NCBI RefSeq assembly: GCF_000971155.1
Contig: NZ_BBLX01000006.1
Location: 1 to 64,000, forward strand
From: Demequina maris
GTDB lineage: Bacteria; Actinomycetota; Actinomycetes; Actinomycetales; Demequinaceae
Reading direction: 5' to 3'
Length of the DNA: 64,000 nt
Position numbers and translations under genes: made by a program. Below the pieces are notes generated by a model, which saw only the letters and a program-made list of their open reading frames with translations, did no database searches and was not told the origin of the DNA. This document shows positions 51,822 through 60,398 of the stretch, in pieces; positions within the stretch are counted from its first letter, which is position 1; every line of letters begins with the position of its first letter.

Positions 51822-53248
51822 CCGCACGACAGCCCTGGCAGATGAGCATGCGCGAGCTCGCGGCGGCGATCCGTGCGGGCTGGCTGACCGCGCGCGGAGC
51901 CGTCGACGCGCACCTGGAGCGCATCGATGAGGTCAACCCGCGCGTGAACGCCCTCACGGTCGTCTTCCACGACCGGGCACGGGCGCTCGCCGACGAGGTC
52001 GACCGCGCGCTCGCGGCGGGTCGCGATCCGGGGCCGCTCGCGGGCGTGCCCTTCACGGTCAAGGAGAACATCGACCTCACCTGGTCGGCGTCCACGAGCG
52101 GCTGGCCATTCCTCGCGAACGCCGTGCCCGCGGAGGACGCGACCATGGTCGCCCGCCTGCTCGCCGCCGGCGCGATCCCGATCGGTCGCGGCAACATGCC
52201 CGACTTCGGGCTGCGCTGGGACACGGACAACGACCTTTTCGGGCGCACGCTCAACCCGTGGGACCCCGCTCGAGTTCCCGGCGGGTCGAGCGGAGGCGAC
52301 GCCGTCGCTGTCGCGACCGGCATGACGCCGCTGGGTCTCGGGAACGATTACGGCGGCTCGCTGCGGTTGCCCGCGTATGCGGCGGGCGTGTGCGCGCTCC
52401 GCCCCACCGCGGGCCGGATCCCCGCACCCACGGCATCCGGCGACGAGCCGGTGACGCTGACGCTGCAGCACTTCGCCGTCAACGGCCCGATCGCGCGGAC
52501 GGTGGACGACCTCGACACCGCCTTCGCCCTCATGCACGGCGCGGATGGCCGTGACCCGCTCGTGAGCACCCTGCCGCACCCCGCCGGCTACGACGGGCCG
52601 CGGCGCGCGGCCGTGGTCCGTGACCCGCTCGGTTGGGGCATCGACCCGCAGGTGGGGGAGGCCGTGGACCGCGCGGCCGCCGCGCTCACGGCGGCCGGCT
52701 GGGAGGTCGAGCACGTCGAGCCGCCGCTGCTCGAGGAGGCGGCGGTGCTGTGGCGGCGCCTGTCGAGCGCGGAGATGGTGGGCGCGTTCCAGCCGGGTGG
52801 GCTGCCCGCGCCGCTGAGCGCGGGCTCGACGACGTACTTCCTCGACAACGCCGAGGAGGTCGAGCCGTTCACGGGTGCGGACGACTACGCGATGGCATGG
52901 GCGCGCCGTGTCGCGATCGCCGCCGCGTGGGCACGCTTCCAGGCGGACCATCCCGTGATCGTCGGGCCGGTGTCCGCGCGCCGGATGCCGCGCATCGGCT
53001 TCGATCTCGAGGGTCCCGCCGCGACCACCGAGCTGTGGCGCGCGCATCGTCTGCTCGTCGCCGTCAACTTCCTGGGCCTGCCGTCGGTCGCGCTCCCGAC
53101 GGGCCTGGACGAGGACGGCCTCCCGACGGGGGTGCAGCTGATCGGCCCGCGCGACGGCGACCACGTCGCGCTCGCTGCGGGCCGGGCCGTCGAGGCCGCG
53201 CTCGGCCACATCGCACCGCTCGCGGCGCGCGACGTCGTGGCGGGCTGA
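51818..53248 (+). CDS. Amidase, amidase-signature family
   Basis: A 476-aa Ser-cisSer-Lys hydrolase. K82 is in GVPFTVKENID, the cis-serine region is GGSSGGDAVAVATG (S157-S158), and the nucleophile is S181 in NDYGGSLRLPAY. Acts on amide bonds of small molecules. ATGA overlap with the ATPase gene means uptake and cleavage are tightly coupled. It is followed 2 bases later by DUF3237 copy 2. GatA is excluded by context, as no gatB/gatC is nearby, and by length and sequence. Confidence 0.92.
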   Translation: MTARQPWQMSMRELAAAIRAGWLTARGAVDAHLERIDEVNPRVNALTVVFHDRARALADEVDRALAAGRDPGPLAGVPFTVKENIDLTWSASTSGWPFLANAVPAEDATMVARLLAAGAIPIGRGNMPDFGLRWDTDNDLFGRTLNPWDPARVPGGSSGGDAVAVATGMTPLGLGNDYGGSLRLPAYAAGVCALRPTAGRIPAPTASGDEPVTLTLQHFAVNGPIARTVDDLDTAFALMHGADGRDPLVSTLPHPAGYDGPRRAAVVRDPLGWGIDPQVGEAVDRAAAALTAAGWEVEHVEPPLLEEAAVLWRRLSSAEMVGAFQPGGLPAPLSAGSTTYFLDNAEEVEPFTGADDYAMAWARRVAIAAAWARFQADHPVIVGPVSARRMPRIGFDLEGPAATTELWRAHRLLVAVNFLGLPSVALPTGLDEDGLPTGVQLIGPRDGDHVALAAGRAVEAALGHIAPLAARDVVAG

Positions 53249-53250
53249 CG

Positions 53251-53709
53251 ATGCCGGTGCGTCCGAGTCTCGAGCACGTCTTCGACCTGCGCGTCGACGT
53301 CGGGGAGCCCGTCCGGGTCGGGCGGAGTGCGTCGGAGGACCTCAACGTCACGCCGATCCTGGGCGGCACGGTCGTCGGGCCCCGCCTGCGCGGGACGGTG
53401 CTGCCGATCGGCGCCGACTGGTGGGTGACGCGGGGGGCGACCACGCAGCTCGACGCGCGCTACGTGCTCAGGGCCGACGACGGCGCGGCGATCGACGTGG
53501 TCAACCGCGGTTACTGGCATGCCGACGCCGATCTCGAGCGGCGGCTGCGCGCGGGGGAGCCCGGCGCGGAGGACGAGCTCTACTACCGGACCGCGTTCGT
53601 GTTCCAGACCGGCGCCGAGGCGCACCGGTGGCTGACGGAGGCGCAGTTCGTGGGGTACGCGCGTCCCGAGCCGTGCCGTGTGGTGATCGCCGTCCACCGC
53701 GTGGCCTGA
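53251..53709 (+). CDS. DUF3237 family protein (copy 2)
   Basis: A 152-aa protein with the same pattern as the copy at 45462: VTPILGGTVVGPRLRGTVLPIGADWWV, LDARYVLRADDGAAIDVVNRGYWHAD, LYYRTAFVFQTGAEAHRWLTEAQFVGYA. Two bases after the amidase stop; last gene of the Dpp-type operon. A strong hairpin follows. The two copies differ at many positions, so the duplication is not recent. Confidence 0.88.
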   Translation: MPVRPSLEHVFDLRVDVGEPVRVGRSASEDLNVTPILGGTVVGPRLRGTVLPIGADWWVTRGATTQLDARYVLRADDGAAIDVVNRGYWHADADLERRLRAGEPGAEDELYYRTAFVFQTGAEAHRWLTEAQFVGYARPEPCRVVIAVHRVA

Positions 53710-53741
53710 GCCGTGTCGCGCCGGACCCGGCGCGACACGGC
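53710..53741. terminator. Bidirectional terminator between DUF3237 copy 2 and the acyl-CoA ligase gene
   Basis: 14-bp perfect stem GCCGTGTCGCGCCG / CGGCGCGACACGGC with a GACC loop, between convergent operons. Confidence 0.85.
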
Positions 53742-53749
53742 CCAGCCGC

Positions 53750-55300
53750 TCAGCTGGGCGCCTGCTCCGTCGCGGGCAGCGCGGGGAAGCGCTCGCGCAG
53801 CTCGATCTTGCGGACCTTGCCGCTCGCGGTGCGCGGGAGGTCGTCGACCAGGATCGCCGCGCGCGGCAGCTTGTACTTCGCGACGCGGCCGCGCACATGC
53901 CCGATGACGTCGTCGGGGGTGACCTGGGCGCCCTCGTGCAGCGCCACGATCGCGAGCGGCACCTCGCCCCAGCGGTCGTCGGGGACGCCGATGACCGCGA
54001 CCGAGCGCACCTCGGGCATCTCCATCACGAGCTGCTCGATCTCGGCGGGGTACACGTTCTCGCCGCCGGAGATGATCATGTCCTTGAGCCTGTCGGTGAC
54101 GGTGAGGTAGCCCTCCTCGTCGAGCAGGCCGACGTCGCCGGTGCGCAGCCAGTCGCCGTCGCGCGCCTCGGCCGTCGCCTCGGGACGGCGCCAGTACTCG
54201 CGGATGACGTTCGGCCCGCTGATCTGGATCTCGCCGGCCTCGCCGGGCGGCAGCACGTCGCCCTCGGGGCCCACGATGCGCACGTCGGTGAAGAAGTGCG
54301 CGAGGCCCGAGGTGCCCACGTGGTCGCGCGCCTTGCTCACCGGCAGCGACGTCGCGCCGGGCGAGGCCTCGGTCATGCCGTAGCCGCTCGAGAACGCGAG
54401 CCCGCGGGCCTCGTAGGCCTCGATCACGCGCAGCGGCATCGCGGATCCTCCGCAGGTGAGCTTGCGGATGCTCGACAGGTCCGTCGACTCCCAGGCGGGA
54501 TGCTCGGACAGGAACTGGAAGGTGGTGGGGACTCCCGACAGGCTGGTGACGCCGTGCTCCTCGACCGCGCGCAGGACGTCACCGCCGTCGAAGCGCTCGT
54601 GCAGGACCACGGCGCCGCCCTTGAGCAGCGTCGGCAGCGCCCCCATGCTGAGCGCCGCGACGTGGAACATCGGCGACATCATCATCGCGACCTCGTCGCG
54701 GGTGACGTCGTAGTCGACGATAGCGTTGAGGACGTTCCAGGTGAGGTTGCCGTGGGTGAGCACGGCGCCCTTCGGGCGGCCCGTGGTGCCCGACGTGTAG
54801 AGGATCATCGCGGGGTCCTCGAGGGACACCTCGGCGTCGAGCGTGGACGGCTCCGTCGATGCGATCGCCTCGTCGAGGCTCTCCACGGCCGGCAGGTCCG
54901 CCTCGCCGTCGACCACGAGGCGCTTGCGGATCCCGCTCGACCAGGCTGCCGCGCGCGCGAGGTCGCGCACGGAGTCGTGCGTGACGAGGAACACGGCGCC
55001 GGAATCCTCGATCATGTACTCGAGCTCGCGCGGGGCGAGCCGGGTGTTGAGGGGCACGAAGATCGCGCCGAGAGCCCCGCACGCGAAGAACGTGGTGAGG
55101 AAGTCCGGGTGGTTGTTGCCCAGGTACACCAGCCGGTCGCGCTTGGCGAGCCCCCGGTCGGCGAGCACCCGGGTGAGCCGCGCCACGCGGTCCGCGAACT
55201 CGTCGTAGGTGTACGTGCCGCCGGGCCAGATGAGCGCGGTGTCGCCGGCCGACTTGATGCGCCGCCGGGCGATCCAGTCGCCGAGCCCCTGGTTCTTCAT
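53750..55300 (-). CDS. AMP-dependent acyl-CoA ligase
   Basis: A 516-aa adenylate-forming enzyme that activates a carboxylate with ATP and CoA. Motifs: ILYTSGTTGRPKGAVLTH (phosphate loop), SGYGMTEASPGAT, WLRTGDVGLLDEEGYLTVTDRLKDMIISGGENVYPAEIE, and the C-terminal lysine in RTASGKVRKIEL. Resembles fatty-acid or aryl-acid ligases; the acid cannot be read from sequence alone. Last gene of the SDR-amidohydrolase-MaoC-ligase operon. Confidence 0.93.
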   Translation of the reverse strand: MKNQGLGDWIARRRIKSAGDTALIWPGGTYTYDEFADRVARLTRVLADRGLAKRDRLVYLGNNHPDFLTTFFACGALGAIFVPLNTRLAPRELEYMIEDSGAVFLVTHDSVRDLARAAAWSSGIRKRLVVDGEADLPAVESLDEAIASTEPSTLDAEVSLEDPAMILYTSGTTGRPKGAVLTHGNLTWNVLNAIVDYDVTRDEVAMMMSPMFHVAALSMGALPTLLKGGAVVLHERFDGGDVLRAVEEHGVTSLSGVPTTFQFLSEHPAWESTDLSSIRKLTCGGSAMPLRVIEAYEARGLAFSSGYGMTEASPGATSLPVSKARDHVGTSGLAHFFTDVRIVGPEGDVLPPGEAGEIQISGPNVIREYWRRPEATAEARDGDWLRTGDVGLLDEEGYLTVTDRLKDMIISGGENVYPAEIEQLVMEMPEVRSVAVIGVPDDRWGEVPLAIVALHEGAQVTPDDVIGHVRGRVAKYKLPRAAILVDDLPRTASGKVRKIELRERFPALPATEQAPS

Positions 55301-55344
55301 GTCATCCTCGCTGATGCTCTTGGGGGTGGGGTGGTGCGGTCCGT

Positions 55345-55800
55345 TCAGGCGTAGAAGCGGTAGAGCCCCCGCGCCGCGACCGCGGGCTTGGTGCCGCCCT
55401 CGATCTCGATGGTCTGATCGACCGTGAGCTGGAAGCCGCCGGGGATCTCGGCCACCTCCGCGATCACGGCGCTCATCCTGACCCGCGCACCCACCTGCAC
55501 GGGGGAGATGAAGCGCACCTTGTCCAATCCATAGTTGACCTTGGTGGTGACGCCGTCGACGTCGAGCAGCTCGGTCCAGAACCTGGTGGTGAGCGACAGC
55601 GACAGGAAGCCGTGCGCGATCGGTCCTCCGAACGGGCTCTCCGCACGTGCCCGCTCCGGCTCGACGTGGATCCACTGGTGGTCGTCGACCGCGTCGGCGA
55701 ACAGGTTCACGCGGTCCTGCGTGACCTCGAGCCAGTCGGACCAGCCGAGCTCGCGGCCCACGAGCGACGGGACCTCGGCGTAGGGGACGGTGGTGGTCAT
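55345..55800 (-). CDS. MaoC-like enoyl-CoA hydratase/dehydratase
   Basis: A 151-aa hot-dog-fold hydratase. The catalytic D/H segment is VNLFADAVDDHQWIHVEPERARAESPFGGPIAHGFLSLSL, the MaoC hydratase-2 motif. It hydrates a 2-enoyl-CoA. In context it would follow the acyl-CoA ligase and feed the SDR, giving a beta-oxidation-like sequence for a side chain. Confidence 0.92.
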   Translation of the reverse strand: MTTTVPYAEVPSLVGRELGWSDWLEVTQDRVNLFADAVDDHQWIHVEPERARAESPFGGPIAHGFLSLSLTTRFWTELLDVDGVTTKVNYGLDKVRFISPVQVGARVRMSAVIAEVAEIPGGFQLTVDQTIEIEGGTKPAVAARGLYRFYA

Positions 55801-55828
55801 GGGAGATGCCTTTCGTGGTGGGGAGGGG

Positions 55829-56713
55829 TCACGCGCCGAGCCCGAGCAGACGGACGGCGTTGTCCTTGAGGATCGCGGGCAGCCTCTCCGGCTTGAGCGC
55901 GGTCTGGCCGATGTCCTCGAGCCAGCGGTCGGGGGTGAGCAGGGGGAAGTCGGTGCCGAACAGCACGCGGTCCTTGAGGTACGAGTTCGCGGCGCGGACC
56001 AGCTGCTCGGGGAAGTACCGGGGGCCCCAGCCGGAGAGGTCGATCCAGGTGCGGTGCTTGTGCGTGGCCACCGCGAGCGCCTCGTCCTGCCATGGCACGC
56101 TCGGATGGGCCATGACGATGTCCAGCTCGGGGAAGTCGGCCGCGACGCCGTCCAGCAGCATGGGGTTGGACAGCCCGAGCCGCAGGCCGCGTCCGCCCGG
56201 CAGCCCGGCGCCGATCCCGGTCTGGCCGGTGTGGAACAGCGCCGGCACGCCGGCGTCCTGGATCGCCGCGTACATGGGGTACCAGCGCTCGTCCGAAGGA
56301 TCGAAGCCCTGCACCGTCGGATGCAGCTTGAAGCCGCGCACGCCGTGGTCCTCGACGAGGCGCGCGATGCGCTCGACCGCGTCGGGACGATGCGGGTCGA
56401 CCGACCCGAACGGGATGAGGACGTCGGCGTGGTCGGCCGCCTGCGACGCGATCTCGGCGCTGTCGAGGGTGGGATGACCGAGCTGGGTCTCCGCGTCGAC
56501 GGTGAACACCACCGCGGCCATGCGGCGCTCGCGGTAGTGCGAGGCGATCGCCGCGAGCTCGGGCCGCGGGCCGTCCGTCCGGAAGTAGCGCGAGGCGGCC
56601 TCGACGAGGTCGGGCGGCAGGGACGCGTGCCCATGATCGTCCACCTCGATGTGCACGTGCACGTCGATGGCTTCGATCGCCGCGAGGTCGATCGCCGGCT
56701 CGTAGCGGGCCAT
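55829..56713 (-). CDS. Amidohydrolase family 2 protein (ACMSD/gamma-resorcylate decarboxylase-like)
   Basis: A 294-aa metal-dependent TIM barrel. HxH-type motif DVHVHIE near the N-terminus, FKLHPTVQGF, ALFHTGQTG, VMAHPSVPWQ and the aspartate in LFGTDFPLLTP. This family decarboxylates or hydrolyses aromatic and cyclic acids. It lies 11 bases after the SDR and 28 before MaoC. Reaction on a ring acid or a beta-keto acid is plausible but not settled. Confidence 0.9.
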   Translation of the reverse strand: MARYEPAIDLAAIEAIDVHVHIEVDDHGHASLPPDLVEAASRYFRTDGPRPELAAIASHYRERRMAAVVFTVDAETQLGHPTLDSAEIASQAADHADVLIPFGSVDPHRPDAVERIARLVEDHGVRGFKLHPTVQGFDPSDERWYPMYAAIQDAGVPALFHTGQTGIGAGLPGGRGLRLGLSNPMLLDGVAADFPELDIVMAHPSVPWQDEALAVATHKHRTWIDLSGWGPRYFPEQLVRAANSYLKDRVLFGTDFPLLTPDRWLEDIGQTALKPERLPAILKDNAVRLLGLGA

Positions 56714-56724
56714 GGCGGTGCCGC

Positions 56725-57669
56725 TCAGGCGCTCGGACGGGGGCGCTGGAGCGCCTCGGGCAACGGCGGGAACGACTCGCCCACCGATTGGAGGCCGCCC
56801 TCCAGCAACGTCGGCAGCTCGTCGGCGAGGGCCTCGTACGACCAGCCGCCCTCGCGATAGCCCGTGACGACGGGCTCCGGGTGCGACCACAGCTGCACGC
56901 GATCGCCGCCGATGCCGATCGCCTGCCCGGAGATCTCCGGCGCGTCGGAGGCGAGGTACGCGATCAGCCCCGCGACGTCGTCGGCGGTGCCGAACCCGAG
57001 GTCGTGGCGGAAGAAGTCGGGCATCGGCTCACCCGCGGCGTCCGCCTCGACGGCGGCCGCGAAGTACGGCACGGTCGCGGTCATCGCGGTCGCGGCCACG
57101 GGGATCACGGCGTTCACCGTGATACCGGCGCGCTTGAGCTCGAGCGCCCACGTGCGCACCATGCCGACGATGCCGGCCTTCGCCGCCGCGTAGTTGGTCT
57201 GGCCGAAGTTGCCGCGCTGGCCGGTGGGGGAGCCGATGCAGATGATCCGGCCCGGGACGCCGTTCTCGCGGAAGTGGGTGGCGGCCGCCCGCACGCACGT
57301 GAAGGTGCCGCGCAGGTGCACGCCGATCACGGTGTCGAAGTCGTCGTCGGTCATCTTCCACAGGACGGTGTCGCGCAGCACGCCCGCGTTGGTGACGAGG
57401 ATGTCGAGCCTCCCGAAGCTCTCGAGCGCAGCGGCGACGAGGGCGTCGGCGGTGGCGGTGGGGCCGACGGGTGCGACGACGGCGACGGCGTTCCCGCCCG
57501 CCCGGGCGATCTGCTCGATGGCCGCGCTCGCGGCCTCCTCGTCGACGTCGTTGACGACGACCGCGGCGCCGTTCCGTGCGAGCTCGAGGGCGTAGGCGAG
57601 GCCGAGGCCGCGCCCGGATCCGGTGACGATCGCGACCTTGCCGGCGAGCGAGGTGTGGTCTGGTGACAT
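56725..57669 (-). CDS. Short-chain dehydrogenase/reductase
   Basis: A 314-aa SDR. The NAD(P) site is VTGSGRGLGLAYALELARNGA, the acidic residue is in VNDVDEE, NAG is in LVTNAGVLRD, the catalytic S is in CIGSPTGQRG and YxxxK is in NYAAAKAGIVG. Similar to 3-hydroxyacyl-CoA dehydrogenases of the peroxisomal multifunctional type, with a C-terminal extension (TGYREGGWSYEALADELPTLLE). First gene of its operon; divergent from a MarR gene. Confidence 0.92.
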   Translation of the reverse strand: MSPDHTSLAGKVAIVTGSGRGLGLAYALELARNGAAVVVNDVDEEAASAAIEQIARAGGNAVAVVAPVGPTATADALVAAALESFGRLDILVTNAGVLRDTVLWKMTDDDFDTVIGVHLRGTFTCVRAAATHFRENGVPGRIICIGSPTGQRGNFGQTNYAAAKAGIVGMVRTWALELKRAGITVNAVIPVAATAMTATVPYFAAAVEADAAGEPMPDFFRHDLGFGTADDVAGLIAYLASDAPEISGQAIGIGGDRVQLWSHPEPVVTGYREGGWSYEALADELPTLLEGGLQSVGESFPPLPEALQRPRPSA

Positions 57670-57719
57670 GCGAGAACTCCCTTGTTCTAGACGTCAGCAC
57701 ATCAGAAGTCGTTGAGAAT

Positions 57720-57732
57720 GTCAATGATTGAC
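57720..57732. promoter_or_regulatory. Candidate MarR operator
   Basis: GTCAAT-G-ATTGAC is a perfect 13-bp dyad overlapping the -35 of marR. Outer AAGTC (57706) and GACTT (57730) arms extend it imperfectly. Confidence 0.6.
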
Positions 57733-57755
57733 TTCATCACGAAGCGTGGCAGGAT
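57728..57755 (+). promoter_or_regulatory. Promoter of the MarR gene
   Basis: -35 TTGACT (57728-57733), 16-nt spacer, -10 CAGGAT (57750-57755), 6 bases before the ATG; leaderless type. Confidence 0.55.
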
Positions 57756-57761
57756 GAGGGC

Positions 57762-58217
57762 ATGGACACCGACCGGGGTGCGCGCGTGCACAGCTCGCCG
57801 ACGCTCGACGCCGACACGAGCTTCCTGCTCGCGCGCGCCAGCGCGATGGCGTCGGCGGTGGGCAACCGCGCGGTCGCGGATCTCGGGCTCAAGGTGCGCA
57901 CGTACTCCGTGCTCGCGCTGGCGGTCGAGGTCGAGCCGTCGCAGCGCGAGCTGGCCGAGCGGCTCCGGCTCGACCCGAGCCAGATCGTCGCGCTGGTCGA
58001 CGAGCTCGAGGCGCGGGGCCTTCTCGAGCGCCGCCAGGACCCGTCCGACCGCCGGGCGCGCATCGTCGCCGCGACCCCGGCCGGGGCAGCGTTGTTCGAG
58101 CAGGCGCGGACACGGATCGAGGACGCGCAGCGCGACCTGTGGGCGCCGTACGAGGCGGCCGAGGTCGAGGCGCTCCGGGCACTGCTGCGCAGCATCGCGT
58201 ACTCCGATCGCGGGTGA
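57762..58217 (+). CDS. MarR family regulator
   Basis: A 151-aa winged-helix repressor: LKVRTYSVLALAVEVEPSQRELAERLRLDPSQIVALVDELEARGLLERRQDPSDRRARIVAATPAG is the DNA-binding core with its wing. MarR proteins in aromatic-acid loci often respond to the acyl-CoA or the phenolic acid. Divergent from the SDR operon with a dyad between; convergent with the FAH-type gene. Confidence 0.92.
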   Translation: MDTDRGARVHSSPTLDADTSFLLARASAMASAVGNRAVADLGLKVRTYSVLALAVEVEPSQRELAERLRLDPSQIVALVDELEARGLLERRQDPSDRRARIVAATPAGAALFEQARTRIEDAQRDLWAPYEAAEVEALRALLRSIAYSDRG

Positions 58218-58272
58218 CGCCTCGGCGCGCTGCGGGCCTTCGCGCGGTTGACCGCGCCTCGGTGCCCGAGCG

Positions 58273-59247
58273 CTATGCCCTGCTGCGTGCGCGGCTGCGC
58301 GCCCGTGCGGGCGGGATGGCCGCGGGCGCGGCGGCGATGCCGACCGTGCCGCGGAGCGTGCCGATCCCCTGAACATCGAGGACGACCTCGTCCCCGGCGG
58401 CGAGCGACGGGGGTGTGAGCCCGCCGGAGCGGCCCCACAGCTCGGCGAGGCAACCGCCGTTGCCGACGGTGCCCGATCCGAGGACGTCGCCCGGGACGAT
58501 GCGCGAGTCCCGCGACGCGTAGGCGGCGAGCTCCGCGAAAGGCCACCCCATGTTGGACAGGAGGTCGTGCCCGACCCGCGTGCCGTTGACGGTGGCCTCC
58601 GCCTCGATCCACAGGAAGCCCTCGCCGTCGCGGTACGGCGCGAGCTCGTCCGCCGTGACGATCCACGGCCCGAGGCTCATGCCGAAGTCCTTGCCCTTGC
58701 ATGGACCGAGGCGCACGCGCATCTCGCGCCCCTGGACGTCCCGGGCGGACCAGTCGTTCATGATCGTGTAGCCGAACAGGTGGGCCTCGGCCGCGGCGGG
58801 GGACAGGTCCCGGCCGTCGGAGCCGTCCGCGCCTCCGATGACGGCGGCGACCTCCAGCTCGAAGTCCAGGCGCGAGGACACCGGCGGTCGCACCGTGGCC
58901 CCGTCGGGCAGCAGGGTGTGCGGGTTGGTGAAGTAGAACGTGGGCAGCTCGTACCACTCGGGCGCGACGTGGCTGGCGCCGTCGACCGCCGCGGTCACGC
59001 CCTCGACATGCTCCTCGAAGGCCACGAAGTCGCGCACGGTCGCGGCCTCCAGCGGTACGAGCAGCGCGACGTCCCCGAGCGGGACCGCGGCGGCCTCGTC
59101 GGCCCAGCCCGCGATCTCGTCGAGCCTCGCGAGCCCCGCCGCCAGCGCGTCGGCCACCGTGCGACCGCCCGCGAAGGGGACCGCCGCATCGTCCCGAACG
59201 ACGCCGTCGTGGACGACGCCTTCCAGGCTCCAGCGGCCGATCCTCAC
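58273..59247 (-). CDS. Fumarylacetoacetate hydrolase (FAH) family protein
   Basis: A 324-aa metal-dependent C-C hydrolase, hydratase or isomerase. The metal ligands lie in LDFELEVAAVIGG and FGYTIMNDWSARDVQGREM, and PCKGKDFGMSLGPWIV and LGSGTVGNGGCLAELWG are FAH marks. GTG start overlapping the monooxygenase stop by GTGA. In ring-cleavage pathways, this family acts on the product of an extradiol or gentisate-type dioxygenase. The C-terminal 20 residues are arginine/alanine-rich. Confidence 0.92.
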   Translation of the reverse strand: MRIGRWSLEGVVHDGVVRDDAAVPFAGGRTVADALAAGLARLDEIAGWADEAAAVPLGDVALLVPLEAATVRDFVAFEEHVEGVTAAVDGASHVAPEWYELPTFYFTNPHTLLPDGATVRPPVSSRLDFELEVAAVIGGADGSDGRDLSPAAAEAHLFGYTIMNDWSARDVQGREMRVRLGPCKGKDFGMSLGPWIVTADELAPYRDGEGFLWIEAEATVNGTRVGHDLLSNMGWPFAELAAYASRDSRIVPGDVLGSGTVGNGGCLAELWGRSGGLTPPSLAAGDEVVLDVQGIGTLRGTVGIAAAPAAIPPARARSRARSRA

Positions 59248-60377
59248 GCCGGCACGCTCACGCGCTGCGCGACCGACGCGACCAGGCCGGGCACGTCGGC
59301 GTCGCGGCGGCCCTCGAGCAGCCAGTCGCCCAGCTGCACCGACGAGCGCACCACCATCGTCGCGCGGTCCACGCGGCGCTCGTGGAACTCGTCCCAGAAC
59401 GCCTGGTCGATCGGGTCGCCGCGCAGGATGAGCTCGCCGAGTACCTCGGCGTCCTCGAGCGCCTGGGCGGCGCCCTGCGCGATGGTGGGCGGGCACGAGT
59501 GGGCGGCGTCGCCGATGACCACCGTGCGGCCGCGGTTCCACGCGCCCTCGATCACGTGCTCGGTGAACCACGTGTAGTTGACGTGCGAGGCCGTCGACAG
59601 GTCCGCGCGGATGTGGTTCCACGGGCCGTCGTACGCCATCGACTGGGCGCGCATGATCTCGACGGCCTCCTCGTCGGACACGTCGACGTGCTCCTGCGCG
59701 TCCTCGACGAGGAACGCGTACATGGTGTCCTCGCCGGTGGGCGTGTAGCCCGCGATGTACATCGGGCCGCCGTAGTAGAGCTCGGTGTGGGTGACCTCGG
59801 CGGGCCGGGACACGAACGCGCGCCAGATGCCCATGCCCGTGCGGCGCGGGTGGAGATCGATGCCGATCGCCTCGCGGACCCGCGAGTGGAGCCCGTCCGC
59901 GCCGACCAGCAGGTCGTACGTGCCGACGATCTCGCCGTTGACCTCGACGTCGACCGAGTCCTCGCGGGTGGTGCAGCCGGTCACCTCGGAGGAGTGGTGC
60001 AGGCGCGCGCCAGCCGCGATGGCGCCGTCCGTGAGGATCCGGGCCAGGTCGGGTCGGTACATGCCCATGCCCGCGGGGAAGCCCGGCCCGCCCATGCTCA
60101 TCTCCGGCATGTCGGCGACGACGGGCGCGCCCGGGCCCGGGGCGCGCAGGCTGAGTCCGTTGAAGGCGTAGCCGGCGGCCTGGACCTCCTCCCACACGCC
60201 CAGGTGTCCGAACGCGCGCAAGGCGTTGCCCTGGAGGGTGATCCCGGAGCCGAGCGCGCTCACGCGATCGGCCTTGTCGAACATGTCGACCTCGAGGCCC
60301 TCCCGGGCGAGCTGGATGGCGAGCGCGCAGGCGGCGACGCCGCCTCCGGCGATGGCGACACGCGTCGTTGCGGTCAT
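59244..60377 (-). CDS. FAD-dependent aromatic monooxygenase
   Basis: A 377-aa flavoprotein hydroxylase (salicylate/hydroxybenzoate hydroxylase group A). GxGxxG-type site VAIAGGGVAACALAIQLA, the DG motif LLVGADGLHSRVRE, and GDAAHSCPPTIAQGAAQALEDAEVL. Needs NAD(P)H and O2 to hydroxylate a phenolic ring. 21 bases after the cyclase gene. It would create the diol for the extradiol dioxygenase at 62482. Confidence 0.92.
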   Translation of the reverse strand: MTATTRVAIAGGGVAACALAIQLAREGLEVDMFDKADRVSALGSGITLQGNALRAFGHLGVWEEVQAAGYAFNGLSLRAPGPGAPVVADMPEMSMGGPGFPAGMGMYRPDLARILTDGAIAAGARLHHSSEVTGCTTREDSVDVEVNGEIVGTYDLLVGADGLHSRVREAIGIDLHPRRTGMGIWRAFVSRPAEVTHTELYYGGPMYIAGYTPTGEDTMYAFLVEDAQEHVDVSDEEAVEIMRAQSMAYDGPWNHIRADLSTASHVNYTWFTEHVIEGAWNRGRTVVIGDAAHSCPPTIAQGAAQALEDAEVLGELILRGDPIDQAFWDEFHERRVDRATMVVRSSVQLGDWLLEGRRDADVPGLVASVAQRVSVPA

Positions 60378-60398
60378 GGGTGATCCCTTCCTTCCGGG

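Noticed and set aside
57720-57732. MarR dyad as a sixth copy of the glycoside operator
   Set aside because: It shares GTCAATGATTG with the 39763 site, but its symmetry centre is shifted by two bases and the outer ACC/GGT arms are missing. The resemblance looks accidental.
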